Shown: positions 35,401-43,710 of the stretch, piece by piece
Layout of the letters: each line of letters opens with the position of its first letter
Position numbering within the stretch: position 1 is the first letter of the stretch
Origin: Dyella tabacisoli
GTDB taxonomy: Bacteria > Pseudomonadota > Gammaproteobacteria > Xanthomonadales > Rhodanobacteraceae
Direction: 5' to 3'
Assembly (NCBI RefSeq): GCF_003350925.1
Contig: NZ_KZ857175.1
Coordinates: 493,955-557,954 of the forward strand
DNA length: 64,000 bases
The notes under the pieces: model-generated
The model's database searches: none
What the model was told of the DNA's origin: nothing
What the model saw: only the letters and a program-made list of their open reading frames with translations
Program-made: the position numbers and the translations under genes

Positions 35401-35513
35401 TCGGTGGCCTGCTGATTTCCCAGATACTTACTCTTTATACGACACCGGTGATCTATCTGTTTCTCGATCGCTTCAACAGGCGTCAAACGCGCGGATTAGC
35501 ACTGGCGGATTAG
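32436..35513 (+). CDS. RND multidrug efflux pump, inner membrane permease, system 2
   Basis: A 1025-residue RND permease of the MdtB/MdtC-like class. The N-terminus FIRRPIATSLLMLGVL, the helix-4 proton-relay motif GFVVDDAIVMLENIL and the C-terminal half with LLIGIVKKNGIMMVDFALA are present. It follows the adaptor by 22 bases. Its last codons lie in a 14-bp tandem duplication: the second copy supplies a premature TAG that removes only about two residues relative to the undisturbed frame, so the change is probably neutral. Confidence 0.92.
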   Translation: MNFSAVFIRRPIATSLLMLGVLFLGIIGYTQLPIAGVPQVDIPTISINASLPGASAETMASSVTAPLERALAVLPGVTSLTSTSSLGSSSIAVQFDLSRSVDSAALDVQTAINAASGDLPKNLPHPPSFEKANPADALLMTIAVYSDVMPLGKVDDYVENYLAPEIARVQGVGVVDYHGQQKPAVRVRINPEAIAALGLSLEDVRAAIAASTTNAPKGTLNGEHQAVTLDATDQVVDADGYAALVVAYRHDAPVRLRDIASVVASAEDIRQGAWVGGHQAVMVDVHKQIGFNINQTVERIKAELPRLTHDLPASMHMVLLGDRTQTIRASVVDLQFTLLLSVILVVLVVYAFLRDVRATLIPVVTIPLSLLGTIAMMDVLGYSLDNVSLMALTVVIGFVVDDAIVMLENILRHIEDGLSPLDAAIKGSREIAFTIVSMTVSLVAVFIPLLFMGGLVGRLFREFAVTAGIAILISGVVSLTLTPTLCARFLNRQTAHGRGRFHQAAERVFDRLLAIYAAGLRQALIHRRLTLWVAGVTLAGTVLMYIAIPKGFFPQQDNGLIGGVTEASQDISYTAMVERMHELAGIVERDPDIEHVYYWVEGDPSANIGRLLIDLKPFGQRSASVYDVIKRLRPQVASLSGISLYLQARQDLQIGARSSKTQFQYTLRDANLEELRHWAPIMLKALGDIPVIQDVAGDLEPVAPRLTAVLDRDTMSRLGITPQMVDDTLYDAFGQRQVATFYTQLNVYRVVLEVGSHYQLDANALRQLYLTASNGKQVPLSSFVRLENSTAPLTINHDGQFPAVTLSFNLAPGHALSEAIAAVDIKGAELGKPVGLTAVFQGSAQAFRASLSNQPLLIAAALLAIYIVLGILYESYIHPLTILSTLPSAGIGALGALMMLQYDFSLIALIGVILLIGIVKKNGIMMVDFALAAENERGLAPEQAIYEACLLRFRPIMMTTMAALLGALPLAFGSGAGAELRRPLGIAIVGGLLISQILTLYTTPVIYLFLDRFNRRQTRGLALAD

Positions 35514-35518
35514 CACTG
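35491..35518. repeat. 14-bp tandem duplication creating the RND gene stop codon
   Basis: GCGGATTAGCACTG occurs twice in a row (35491-35504, 35505-35518). The TAG stop (35511-35513) is read from the second copy. With one copy the frame would run on to a TAA about two codons later. Confidence 0.9.
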
Positions 35519-35529
35519 GCAGACGAACG

Positions 35530-36186
35530 TTAATGACGTGGGCCAAGAATTGCGGCAACCATTAGCTCCGTAGCTTCCGCCGCGACGTTCTTAAGGCTTG
35601 CCGTGCCATCGCCTTGGGTGGCTGCTGTCACCGCAAGCCCTTTGATGGCGCCGACCAGCGCGATGGCCGTCAGCGAGAAATCACGGGTTGGCGCCTGCCT
35701 GGCCATGGCCATTCGCTCGGCTTCCTGTTTGATGATGGCTGCGAACGCGTCCAGCGCGGCTTGCCGATGTGCCTCCATGTCGGCGCTGATTCCCACCGAT
35801 TCGACATGGGCGATGCGCGCCAGCCGTACATCCGCGGTCACGCTCGCCAGATAAGCGGTGACTCCCGCGCCGACGCGGGCTTTTGGATTCTCAGGGTCAG
35901 CCGCTGCGATCGCCGCTGCCACCGCGCCGAGCGCACGCTTGTTGATGTCGTCGTAGAGAGCGTGGAGCAGTTCTTCCTTGCTGCCGAATTCCTCATAGAA
36001 ATTACGCGTTGAAGTACCTGCCATCGCACAGAGCTGCTCAATCGAGCTGTTTCGATAGCCCGAGCTGGAAAATGCCTCGATGGCTGCTTCCACGAGTTTT
36101 CCACGGCGCTCGGTCCGGCGCTCGGCCGTGGTCCGACTCCGGTACATGCGGCTGTCTATCTTTTTTGCCTCCATCGACCGATCCAT
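35530..36186 (-). CDS. TetR/AcrR family regulator
   Basis: The start at 36186 gives 218 residues; Met at 36174 or 36147 would also keep the HTH. The N-terminal HTH is clear: RGKLVEAAIEAFSSSGYRNSSIEQLCAMAGTSTRNFYEEFGSKEELL. The rest is helical ligand-binding domain. It lies 16 bases from, and tail to tail with, the RND pump gene, so it may regulate that pump from a distance; no shared promoter supports this. Typical size for TetR proteins. The 374 bases upstream (36187-36560) contain only a short signal-peptide-like ORF and no clear promoter. Confidence 0.85.
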   Translation of the reverse strand: MDRSMEAKKIDSRMYRSRTTAERRTERRGKLVEAAIEAFSSSGYRNSSIEQLCAMAGTSTRNFYEEFGSKEELLHALYDDINKRALGAVAAAIAAADPENPKARVGAGVTAYLASVTADVRLARIAHVESVGISADMEAHRQAALDAFAAIIKQEAERMAMARQAPTRDFSLTAIALVGAIKGLAVTAATQGDGTASLKNVAAEATELMVAAILGPRH

Positions 36187-36354
36187 TTTAAAGACGCGCC
36201 ATTTCGAGAGTGTGCCACTCAAAAATGTGGTGGTGCAGCTTGTAAAAGCGTGGCGCGAGCATACTTCGCGCAAATCGGTAAGGCTTATTACCAGTTTATG
36301 ACCCGGAGAGAGTAGTCCTCGGGCCACTAATGGACGAGCACGGGGAAAGTACTT

Positions 36355-36417
36355 ATGAATTTCCGACTCATCGGCATCTTAACCATGGCGCTCTTTGCAG
36401 GGGTATCGGATGCCTGA
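36355..36417 (+). pseudogene. Truncated signal-peptide ORF (possible gene remnant)
   Basis: An ATG preceded by GGGGAAAG encodes only 20 residues ending in TGA, with the pattern of a signal peptide (IGILTMALFAGV and a -1 Ala). Nothing after it continues a protein. It may be the leftover start of a deleted secreted protein. It lies in the otherwise featureless gap 36187-36560. Confidence 0.35.
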
Positions 36418-36560
36418 GCCGTCCTTTCGTTCGGTTATACGTCAGGTTGTTAGCTTGAACTGTCACCGATAAGCTTCCAGCTAATCAGGGGACGCAGCGA
36501 TTTATGAGCGAGGCACGGCATGTATAGCCGGATCGAAGGGTCCGCTTATCCGGTTATCGG

Positions 36561-37040
36561 ATGCGTATGACCGACGAGTTCATCGAGCCAACGCCTCGTG
36601 GGCGACGCAATCTAATTATCCTCTTTGTCATAGGCGCCCTATACGCCACCGCCCATCGACTTTGGCTGCAGCCAGCGCTTTTTGATTACATCAATTCGCT
36701 TCCCCTATGCGACCAGCTTCCCTGGTGGCGCGGCCTGCTGATTAGCGTGCTGATTACATTGCTGTTCGTGGCGGCTCTCTCCACCCGATGCGCCTTGCAG
36801 ATTTTTCAGCACGGTCAGTGGCCGCTGCCCGGCACCTGGGTATTTCGTCGGACCAAAATCCAGCGTGGGCCTGTCGTGCGTTCGAGGGCCTACCTGCTTC
36901 TCGTGGCTTCAGCGTTGGCCGTGGCCTGTGCCTGGTTTGGTTGGCAGGGACTTTCCACGACCCCGATATTTCACCCAAAGGGCAAGTGCGCATCAGGGGT
37001 GGTCCAACCTGGCCCGATTTCTGAGCCGCGCTCTAGTTGA
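36561..37040 (+). CDS. Predicted membrane protein of unknown function
   Basis: The 159-residue product (start 36561 or the second Met at 36567) has three hydrophobic helices: LIILFVIGALYATAHRLWL, GLLISVLITLLFVAAL and YLLLVASALAVACAWFGW. A short soluble loop (RCALQIFQHGQWPLPG, FRRTKIQRGPV) links the last two. Sequence has protein-like composition but I recognise no family. No ribosome site is evident; a small hairpin (ATCCG/CGGAT) overlaps the start. It precedes the trypsin-like protease with a 116-base gap. Confidence 0.5.
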   Translation: MRMTDEFIEPTPRGRRNLIILFVIGALYATAHRLWLQPALFDYINSLPLCDQLPWWRGLLISVLITLLFVAALSTRCALQIFQHGQWPLPGTWVFRRTKIQRGPVVRSRAYLLLVASALAVACAWFGWQGLSTTPIFHPKGKCASGVVQPGPISEPRSS

Positions 37041-37156
37041 CCTACGGCTTCACCGCCAGTGGTGGCGGTCGCCAAGCCCATGTCATTATGCGTAGTCCGT
37101 CGTGAGCAGGATGCCCGGAGGGGGTGCCGGCGGCGGCTTTCATGCATGGGATGCAT

Positions 37157-39166
37157 ATGTCCAAGACGATGAGATGGTTGGAGCGGGCTAATGGAAGGGC
37201 CTGGGTAGCGCTGCGCGAGGCAGTGGTGTTAATGGTCGGTTTGACGGCAATATCCGCCGTGCATGCCGCGAGTCTGGATGCGGCCCTGCTGCCGAAGATC
37301 CAGGGCGCTACTTTTGAAGTGGTGGCCGCCAAGCCGGTCAACGATCCATTGACCTACGAAAAACCTTTGCCGCTGGACCTGCTCCCCTTTCAGGAGCGCA
37401 ACGACAAGTACTACTCCATCGGCACTGCCTTCGCGATTGGCCACAACCGCTACATCACTGCGGGCCATGTACTGCTGGCTGGCGTGGACAGCCTGTGGGG
37501 GCAGCCTTCGCTGCGTGATGCCAGTGGCCATATCTACGCTATCGATAAAGTAGAGAAGTTCGACCTGCGCCGCGATTTCGTGGTGTTCTCGCTGGCCGAC
37601 GACCCCGCACCCTCTCCACTGGAAGTCGATACCAAGCCCGTACTCAATCAAGAGGTCTACGCCGTCGGCAACGCGCTGGGCACCGGCGTGGTGATCCGCG
37701 ACGGCCTGTACACCTCCGACACGCCGGAGCAGCAGGATGGCGCCTGGAAGTGGATGCGCTTCTCCGCGGCCGCCTCGCCCGGTAACAGCGGTGGCCCGCT
37801 GCTTACCAAGGAGGGCAAGGTCATCGGCGTGGTGCTGATGAAATCGGCCAACGAAAATCTTAACTATGCGCTGCAGATCGGCGATGTGTTGAATGCACCA
37901 TCCGGCCAGGCGGTGATGGAAAAGCGCGTCACCTATCAGCTCGACATCTTCAGCACGACACTGAACAACCACATCAAGAGCCAGTTCACGCTACCGCTCG
38001 GCCTCGCTGATTTCTTCAACGAGTTCCAGAAACGGTTCGGTGACTATGTGGACACGCAGCTCAAGGACATCCTGGCCAAGGATGCCGACAAGCTGTTCCC
38101 GCACGGCGACGGCTCCAACCGGTTGCTATACGGCGGATCCTGGATGAATACCTTGCCTGGGCTGATTACGCGCGACAGCACCGGCGAATGGGGCTTGAGC
38201 GTCAAAGAAGGCAAGGTCATGACGTTGGCCGCGAACGGCTACGTGGAAACCGGGGTGTTGAATCGCACCTTTTTCCTCCATTTGCGCCGTCCGGATACCT
38301 TGCCGGCCAGCAAGCTCTACAACGATCCGTCCGCGCTTGCCGAGCAACTATGCAAGCTAGGCCTATTTATGCGGCAGGTGGGTTCGGAGCAGATCCGCAT
38401 TACGTCGCTGGGCAAGCCGTTGACCGACACGGTGCATACGGATCAATGGCAGCGCCGCTGGCAGTTGCGTGTATGGGCCATGCCGTACGCCGACACCAAG
38501 ATAGTGACCTACTCGCTGCCGGTGCCGAGTGGCTACGCCATAATCATGCGCTTTGCCATGCCGGGGCAAAGTTACGACACCACCGCCGACATGCGCACGC
38601 TGACCGACTTCGTCTCGGTGAGTTACTCGGGCACCCTGGCCCAGTGGAAAGACTATCTGCAGAACACCGCGCTGTTGCCGGCCGCGTTCAAGGACATCCA
38701 TATCGACATCGATTACCAGCATCGCTTCAGCTATGCCTCGAAGCGGCTGGCATTCGCCTATACGCCGGATCTGCAGAAGATCGAGCCGGACAGTTTGCTG
38801 ACCCTGGGAGCGGGGTTTCTCCCCGATCATGGCAAGGTGGTGTGGGACGTGAACACGCTGTCCATGAGGGCCAGCAAGCAAGACGGAGACCGTCTGCATA
38901 TCGAACGCAACGCTGTTCCGCCCAACGATATGGACGACAGCTTCAAGAGCTATTGGGACAAGCTGGTCAAGCGCCGCCACCCCTACGAGAGCGTGGCTTA
39001 CACGACCGACGGTGAAACCAATATCGCCGCGCCAGCCGGGGAGCAAGCCGCTGCGCCCAGCGTGTTGTACTCGGTGTACTACGTCATGGCCGGTACGCAG
39101 CAGCAGGACACCATGAAGACCAAGCTCGATCTGCTGCTGAAGGGCCTTCAGATCAAGGAGCATTGA
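37157..39166 (+). CDS. Exported trypsin-like serine protease with large C-terminal region
   Basis: Several starts are possible (37124 GTG, 37142, 37151, 37157, 37169); 37157 has GGGA spaced 5 bases upstream and gives 669 residues. A signal peptide ends near AVHA. The chymotrypsin-fold domain spans about 60-240, with catalytic His104 (ITAGHVL), Asp140 (RRDFVVFSL) and Ser211 (SPGNSGGPLL). The remaining 430 residues, including two beta-rich segments and a conserved-looking WQRRWQLRVW region, match nothing I know. It is probably periplasmic or secreted; the substrate may be set by the C-terminal part. Confidence 0.78.
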   Translation: MSKTMRWLERANGRAWVALREAVVLMVGLTAISAVHAASLDAALLPKIQGATFEVVAAKPVNDPLTYEKPLPLDLLPFQERNDKYYSIGTAFAIGHNRYITAGHVLLAGVDSLWGQPSLRDASGHIYAIDKVEKFDLRRDFVVFSLADDPAPSPLEVDTKPVLNQEVYAVGNALGTGVVIRDGLYTSDTPEQQDGAWKWMRFSAAASPGNSGGPLLTKEGKVIGVVLMKSANENLNYALQIGDVLNAPSGQAVMEKRVTYQLDIFSTTLNNHIKSQFTLPLGLADFFNEFQKRFGDYVDTQLKDILAKDADKLFPHGDGSNRLLYGGSWMNTLPGLITRDSTGEWGLSVKEGKVMTLAANGYVETGVLNRTFFLHLRRPDTLPASKLYNDPSALAEQLCKLGLFMRQVGSEQIRITSLGKPLTDTVHTDQWQRRWQLRVWAMPYADTKIVTYSLPVPSGYAIIMRFAMPGQSYDTTADMRTLTDFVSVSYSGTLAQWKDYLQNTALLPAAFKDIHIDIDYQHRFSYASKRLAFAYTPDLQKIEPDSLLTLGAGFLPDHGKVVWDVNTLSMRASKQDGDRLHIERNAVPPNDMDDSFKSYWDKLVKRRHPYESVAYTTDGETNIAAPAGEQAAAPSVLYSVYYVMAGTQQQDTMKTKLDLLLKGLQIKEH

Positions 39167-39291
39167 GCTGCGACGATGGCTGGCCGGTATCCCGATGTAA
39201 CCATCACGATAGACGGCAAAGCTCGCGCTGGTCGTTAAAAGCTGAAGCTGCGAAGATGTCGGCAGCTTCAGCGTTTGCCTATGTGGATTCC

Positions 39292-39681
39292 ATGCTTATT
39301 CGCGATATCCAACTGCAAGAAGTCGAGTCAGTGCGACAGTTTCTCTGTGCCAATGGGTGGGCTCAGCGGGTGGGGGACGCAGAGCAGTTCGCGCTACTTC
39401 TGGCCAACTCGCAACGGACCGCAGTCGCTATCTTAGATCGACAGATCATTGGCTTTGCGCGGGCGATTACCGATGGCATATCCAACGGGTATCTCTCCAT
39501 GCTGATCGTATCGTCCGAGCATCGGCATCAAGGTGTGGGTCGCGGGCTGGTTCAGCACATCACCGGTGATAACCCCAATATCACATGGGTTCTTCGTGCG
39601 GGCCGGGAAGGTGCGGCAACATTCTTCGCAAAGCTCGGGTTTCAGGTGTCCTCCATTGCTATGGAGCGGCTACGTAGTTAG
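39292..39681 (+). CDS. GNAT family N-acetyltransferase
   Basis: Start 39292 (129 residues) is preferred; an upstream Met at 39256 is also in frame. The acetyl-CoA-binding motif A is visible in VSSEHRHQGVGRGLVQHI, with the Arg/Gln-x2-Gly-x-Gly/Ala pattern, after a beta strand GYLSMLIV. The C-terminal beta-bulge region WVLRAGREGAATFFAKLGF completes a minimal GNAT. Substrate cannot be guessed. No co-directional partner within 250 bases; the gap to 39938 shows no features. Confidence 0.82.
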   Translation: MLIRDIQLQEVESVRQFLCANGWAQRVGDAEQFALLLANSQRTAVAILDRQIIGFARAITDGISNGYLSMLIVSSEHRHQGVGRGLVQHITGDNPNITWVLRAGREGAATFFAKLGFQVSSIAMERLRS

Positions 39682-39937
39682 CTGGCCCGCGCGGCCGACT
39701 TTGGCTGTCATTTATGCCTAATGTGGACGGAGCCTGGGCAGTATGTATGGCAATTCGTTTGTAGGGACGCCAACTCGCACGATGACCACTGATACCACTT
39801 GGAGATCAGTACGAGACGGGCGTATACGTCACGGGAGTCAGTGCAACACGGCTAAGTTTTACAGCCGAGATGAAAGCTCCAACCTACCCCGATTTTGGTT
39901 AGCCTCCTAAACTCATTCCAATGAAGACCTCACAACA

Positions 39938-40333
39938 ATGAGCACAGACAATCGAAGCGGCTGGTGTCCGGTATGCGATGAGCCCACGAAGCTCGACGCA
40001 CCAAGCTGTAAAAAATGCGGCACAGACTTCTCTGACGGGAGTAAGTGGAAAGTCTTAGCGCTTCAGCCACCGTCTGCTACTTTTGGGCGAACCATGAGCA
40101 TGGTTTCACGCGTTGTTCTCGCCCTAGTCAGTGCCGTAGTGCTTCTCCCTGGGCTCCTTTTCGCGCTCTCGAACAACAGTGGGTTATGGTCAGCATTATG
40201 TCTGGTGGGTTTAGTCTCGATATTATTCTTCGCCGCCGTTGGGCGAGCCGGCTGGATGATTGTTGTCTTGATCGGAAGCGCCATGCTTTCGTTGTCTAGC
40301 TGCCAGCACAACTTTCATTGGCTCGGCGGCTAA
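39938..40333 (+). CDS. Zinc-ribbon membrane protein of unknown function
   Basis: The 131-residue protein begins with a zinc ribbon (CPVCDEP ... CKKCGTD; two Cys-x2-Cys pairs) and then three hydrophobic segments (VVLALVSAVVLLPGLLFAL, ALCLVGLVSILFFAAV, MIVVLIGSAMLSLSS). This resembles small bacterial proteins with a cytoplasmic zinc finger and membrane helices. The next gene is 306 bases downstream, with no recognised partner in the same direction before it. Function unknown. Confidence 0.5.
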   Translation: MSTDNRSGWCPVCDEPTKLDAPSCKKCGTDFSDGSKWKVLALQPPSATFGRTMSMVSRVVLALVSAVVLLPGLLFALSNNSGLWSALCLVGLVSILFFAAVGRAGWMIVVLIGSAMLSLSSCQHNFHWLGG

Positions 40334-40639
40334 CTATCCGTTTAATGCAGTCGTGACATGTCATCGCGGCAGATAGCGATCAAGATCGGCTGCACGGTAC
40401 CGTCGTTATGCAGCCGGGTGCGTCACGAGTGCCGACGGATGAAGGCGCTGGAGCATTGCACATTTCTTCACATAGGCTTGAGGGCACCGTCTGTAGCGTC
40501 CGCTCTGCGGACGACGGGAAGCTCCAACAAGGTCGCCGCACAAAGTGTTACTTGACGAGGGGGCTCGCTTGCCCATCGGCAATGGCGGTCCATTCCTAGT
40601 CGAGCCTTCCAGGAAATACACTGCTAAGGAGCGTTCTCC
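40334..40639. other. Intergenic gap with possible HTH remnant
   Basis: One open frame (40358-40555) starts with a helix-turn-helix-like stretch, SSRQIAIKIGCTVPSLCSRV, and then loses protein-like character. There is no ribosome site, so it is either a remnant or chance. Otherwise the gap shows no promoter or terminator that I can support. AAGGAG sits before the next gene start. Confidence 0.3.
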
Positions 40640-41530
40640 ATGAAGTCAATGTTGTTGGCCGTCGCAATGGTCGGCAGTTGGATCGCTGCCACACCCATCT
40701 CATCTCATGCGCAGTCTGTTTTGCCGTCCTTTGTGCAATTCCCGGCTTCTACCGTGAGCCAGGATCCATATGCCGGCATCTATGAGGTCAAATCACAAGT
40801 TGTGACGGCCTCGCCTTTGGGCACCGCACGCACTGCATCTGTAGGCGCCGTGACACAACCTGTCGACGGCAATTTCACCATGAATCCGAGCGTGGTCTAT
40901 ATTCCCTATAGCGAAAGCACGGGGTCGGCTTCGGTGGACTGGACATGGGACGAAACGAATCCCTACTTCAGGTTCGGTTGCTTGTATGTTGTTGTGGACA
41001 ATCCAGTCTCTTTTGCTCAAGGAAAGGTTGTCGATTGCGAAAATCCGGGTAACGCCTATCACACGACGCTGCCCTGGATTCAAATGGGCCATGTCTACAC
41101 GGCTTATATCCAGGCACAAGACACTCCTTTCCAAGAGGACCGCGGCACATCTCAGTCTGCGGTTGTCTATTCGCCGGGTGTCTCTTCCAATATAAGAGTC
41201 CAGCGTCCGGTTGGCATTTCGGTCTCTCCAAATCCAGCCACCATTCCAGCCGGAGCAACGTCGACCACGGTCAATATTAGCTGGAACAATGTGCAGCCGC
41301 AGTACCAGCGCGTGTCCTGGTACGGCACCAATAGCGCTCCTCCATACAATGGGCAGACCCTGTGTCTCGGTCAGCCTGCGTCGCCTTCGGGAACTACCAC
41401 GGCCAAGGTCGTAAGCGGTGAGCGTTCGACGCTCTATGTAGTCCCGTATGATGGATGCGTTGCCGGCACCGTGGTGGGATCAGTCCCGCAACCCATTCTC
41501 AATCAGGTGTCGTTCTACGTAACAAACTGA
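40640..41530 (+). CDS. Secreted beta-rich protein of unknown function
   Basis: The 296-residue protein has a signal peptide (LLAVAMVGSWIAATPISSHA) after a clear AAGGAG. The mature chain is rich in Ser, Thr, Val and aromatic residues with beta-strand periodicity and two Ig-like segments: one from about 100 (ASVDWTWDETNPYFRFG) and one near 195-270 (GISVSPNPATIPAGATSTTVNISW). Cys residues at about 114, 134, 249 and 274 may form disulfides. It has no recognisable family. A strong bidirectional terminator follows, so it is monocistronic. Confidence 0.6.
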   Translation: MKSMLLAVAMVGSWIAATPISSHAQSVLPSFVQFPASTVSQDPYAGIYEVKSQVVTASPLGTARTASVGAVTQPVDGNFTMNPSVVYIPYSESTGSASVDWTWDETNPYFRFGCLYVVVDNPVSFAQGKVVDCENPGNAYHTTLPWIQMGHVYTAYIQAQDTPFQEDRGTSQSAVVYSPGVSSNIRVQRPVGISVSPNPATIPAGATSTTVNISWNNVQPQYQRVSWYGTNSAPPYNGQTLCLGQPASPSGTTTAKVVSGERSTLYVVPYDGCVAGTVVGSVPQPILNQVSFYVTN

Positions 41531-41580
41531 TCTTTTCATCGAGTGGTAATTAACCGCTTTCGATGCAAGGAATGTGAGTG

Positions 41581-41615
41581 AAAAAGCCCCGCCTTTTAAT
41601 CAGGCGGGGCTTTTT
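41581..41615. terminator. Bidirectional intrinsic terminator
   Basis: A 14-bp perfect inverted repeat, AAAAAGCCCCGCCT / AGGCGGGGCTTTTT, with a 7-base loop. A5 and T5 flank the GC core on either side, so it can stop transcripts from both the secreted-protein gene and the convergent Lnt-paralog gene. Confidence 0.92.
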
Positions 41616-41720
41616 AATGAGGTGGCGCTTTGGGTTGCCGGAACGGGTTTGATGAGCCGAGATATATGTATCGGCTATGATTTTCATTCGGACCCGTTCG
41701 AGAGCTGGTGGTGCGATCTT

Positions 41721-43145
41721 TTACGAAGATATGCGGCGCGGCAGAAAGGCCAACCCCAGCCATCCCGCCAGGGCGATCAGATCGAGCCACACGAACCAGT
41801 CGCCCCAACGCGTATACAGCGTGTGCGTTTCGCGTAGCGGCAGATCGCCTACCAGCTCAGCGTCACGCTTCTCGCTGGAAGCCTCTGCCACCACGCGGCC
41901 ACGATCATCGCTTAGCGTAAGGCGGCCGGATCGGGCGGCGCGGGCAATGGCAAAACCGCTTTCCACGCCGCGCATGATCGCCATGCGGCTATGCAACCAG
42001 CCGTCGGCGGTGAAGTCCGATGCAGGCACCAGTAGCAGTTGCGCGTTGCGCGTCGCATAGGCGCGGCCGATATCGTGAAAATCCATATCCTTGCAGATCG
42101 CCAGTCCGGTCCGTGGCGAGCCTTGAAGCATGGTGTAGCTGTCGCCTGGCGTGGACTGGTCCATGCCGGGAAGTAAATGATGCTTAGTGTAGGTGGCCGG
42201 TGACATGGCGTTGGGTTGCAACACTGACAACATGTTGCGTCCGGCGCCAGAATCGCCTTTGAAATAGATGCCGGTGCCCACGATCAGATCGCGCTGTTTC
42301 GAAAGCTCTGCAAACGCCGGGATGGTGGCATCGGTCGTGACGAAGGAGGTTTCCGGGATCAGCACGACCCTGGCGCCGGCATTCGCGAGACGTTCCATCA
42401 CATCTACGTAGCGCGCTTTCATGATCTGGACTTTCGTATCGCGCGGCGCGGACTGGGCAGGCTCTTCCAGCGATACCAGGCCGATGCGTATCGTCGACGT
42501 GGCTGGCGCCTGCAATCGCCAGCTACCGTAGGCGATCGCAGCGACGATCAGAATCGTGGTGATAGCGGCGGCTGACACACGGCCACGCCGCGCGGCTTGC
42601 GGCAGCATCTGCACGGCGATAGTGGCGGGTAGTAGCAATACCAGAAAACCGACGCCCCAGAGGCCTGCGACGGCAGCGATCTGAATGATCGGCAGCGCAT
42701 CCATTTGCGTGTAGCTGATGTTGAAGAACGTGCCATGTGGGGAGAGCAGGTTGTTGACGTACTCAGCGGCAACCCACGCCGTCGGCGTCGCCAATGCCGC
42801 CGCCAGTGCGTGGCCACGCAGTAGCAACCTTCGGAACAGCAGCGCGCATAGCGCCAATTCGACGCCGGCTAACCCGATGGCGTACACAATCGTTGGTATA
42901 GGGAGCCCGATGTACGTGTGCAGATAAGTCCACACATTGAGTCCGCCGATCGCATAGGCCGCAAAAGCCGCCAACGCCGCCCAATGTGCGCGGACTCGGG
43001 GGGCGAGCCACAGCACTGGCAACGGTGCGAGCCAGGTCAGCCACCACACTGGCTGCACGCCGCTGCCGAACCACCAGCCCAGCGCGGCAAGCGCTATAGC
43101 CGCCAACCCAGCCGGTAGCCGGGCACTCTTAAGCTTTGATTCCAT
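41721..43145 (-). CDS. Apolipoprotein N-acyltransferase-like (Lnt paralog)
   Basis: The 474-residue protein has six or more N-terminal membrane helices and then a C-terminal nitrilase-like domain. Catalytic triad residues of the carbon-nitrogen hydrolase family are all present: Glu265 (IPETS), Lys321 (YTKHHLLPG) and Cys351 (AICKDMDF), in the order and spacing of Lnt. It is shorter than E. coli Lnt. Its start overlaps the TetR gene by 17 bases, so the two are co-translated. A housekeeping lnt is expected elsewhere in such genomes, so this is likely a specialised paralog; that is inference. Confidence 0.8.
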   Translation of the reverse strand: MESKLKSARLPAGLAAIALAALGWWFGSGVQPVWWLTWLAPLPVLWLAPRVRAHWAALAAFAAYAIGGLNVWTYLHTYIGLPIPTIVYAIGLAGVELALCALLFRRLLLRGHALAAALATPTAWVAAEYVNNLLSPHGTFFNISYTQMDALPIIQIAAVAGLWGVGFLVLLLPATIAVQMLPQAARRGRVSAAAITTILIVAAIAYGSWRLQAPATSTIRIGLVSLEEPAQSAPRDTKVQIMKARYVDVMERLANAGARVVLIPETSFVTTDATIPAFAELSKQRDLIVGTGIYFKGDSGAGRNMLSVLQPNAMSPATYTKHHLLPGMDQSTPGDSYTMLQGSPRTGLAICKDMDFHDIGRAYATRNAQLLLVPASDFTADGWLHSRMAIMRGVESGFAIARAARSGRLTLSDDRGRVVAEASSEKRDAELVGDLPLRETHTLYTRWGDWFVWLDLIALAGWLGLAFLPRRISS

Positions 43146-43710
43146 TGAGCAGCCTCTCTAGTGATTGCTTATAGAAGGCGCGAAACTGCGCCTGGTCATA
43201 GCTGAAGCGGCCCGCGCGGTAGAGTGCGATCAAGCCGTGTTGCTGCGCCCATATCGCCATCGCCACGTCGTGCGGGTCGTCTTGCTTGAATACGCCCTTG
43301 GCCATGCCATCGACGATGGCATCAATGACGACGTTGAAGGTGGGCGAACGGCCGGCACGAAAGTCTTCGGGATAGAGTCGCGCATCGTCACGACGCACCG
43401 AAAAAGCGTGGTCGAACAGATGCGGATGCGTCAGCGCATAGTCCAGATAGGGATCTGCGAGTGACATCAGTCGATCGGGCAGGTCGGGGCTGCTTGAACG
43501 TGCTTCCCATTCGTGCGCGACAGCATTGAAGCTGTCGTCGGAGAGCCTTTTCAGCAGCGCATCGCGGTTGGGAAAATGACGATAGATCGCCATCGGGGTG
43601 ATGCCCACCGCATCGGCCACGCGACGCATGGTCACCGCGTCGGCGCCTTCGCGGTCGAATAGTCGGTGTGCGGCCCGGAGTATCTTTTCGGCGGTGGTCA
43701 GTCGAGTCAT
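43129..43710 (-). CDS. TetR/AcrR regulator upstream of the Lnt paralog
   Basis: A 193-residue TetR protein with HTH AHRLFDREGADAVTMRRVADAVGITPMAIYRHFPNRDALL at the N-terminus and a helical ligand domain. The end overlaps the Lnt-paralog start by 17 bases, so both are made from one message. A palindrome covers the promoter and the start codon, pointing to autorepression. The likely role is to control the Lnt paralog in response to a small ligand or lipid, which is inference. Length fits the family. Confidence 0.87.
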   Translation of the reverse strand: MTRLTTAEKILRAAHRLFDREGADAVTMRRVADAVGITPMAIYRHFPNRDALLKRLSDDSFNAVAHEWEARSSSPDLPDRLMSLADPYLDYALTHPHLFDHAFSVRRDDARLYPEDFRAGRSPTFNVVIDAIVDGMAKGVFKQDDPHDVAMAIWAQQHGLIALYRAGRFSYDQAQFRAFYKQSLERLLNGIKA

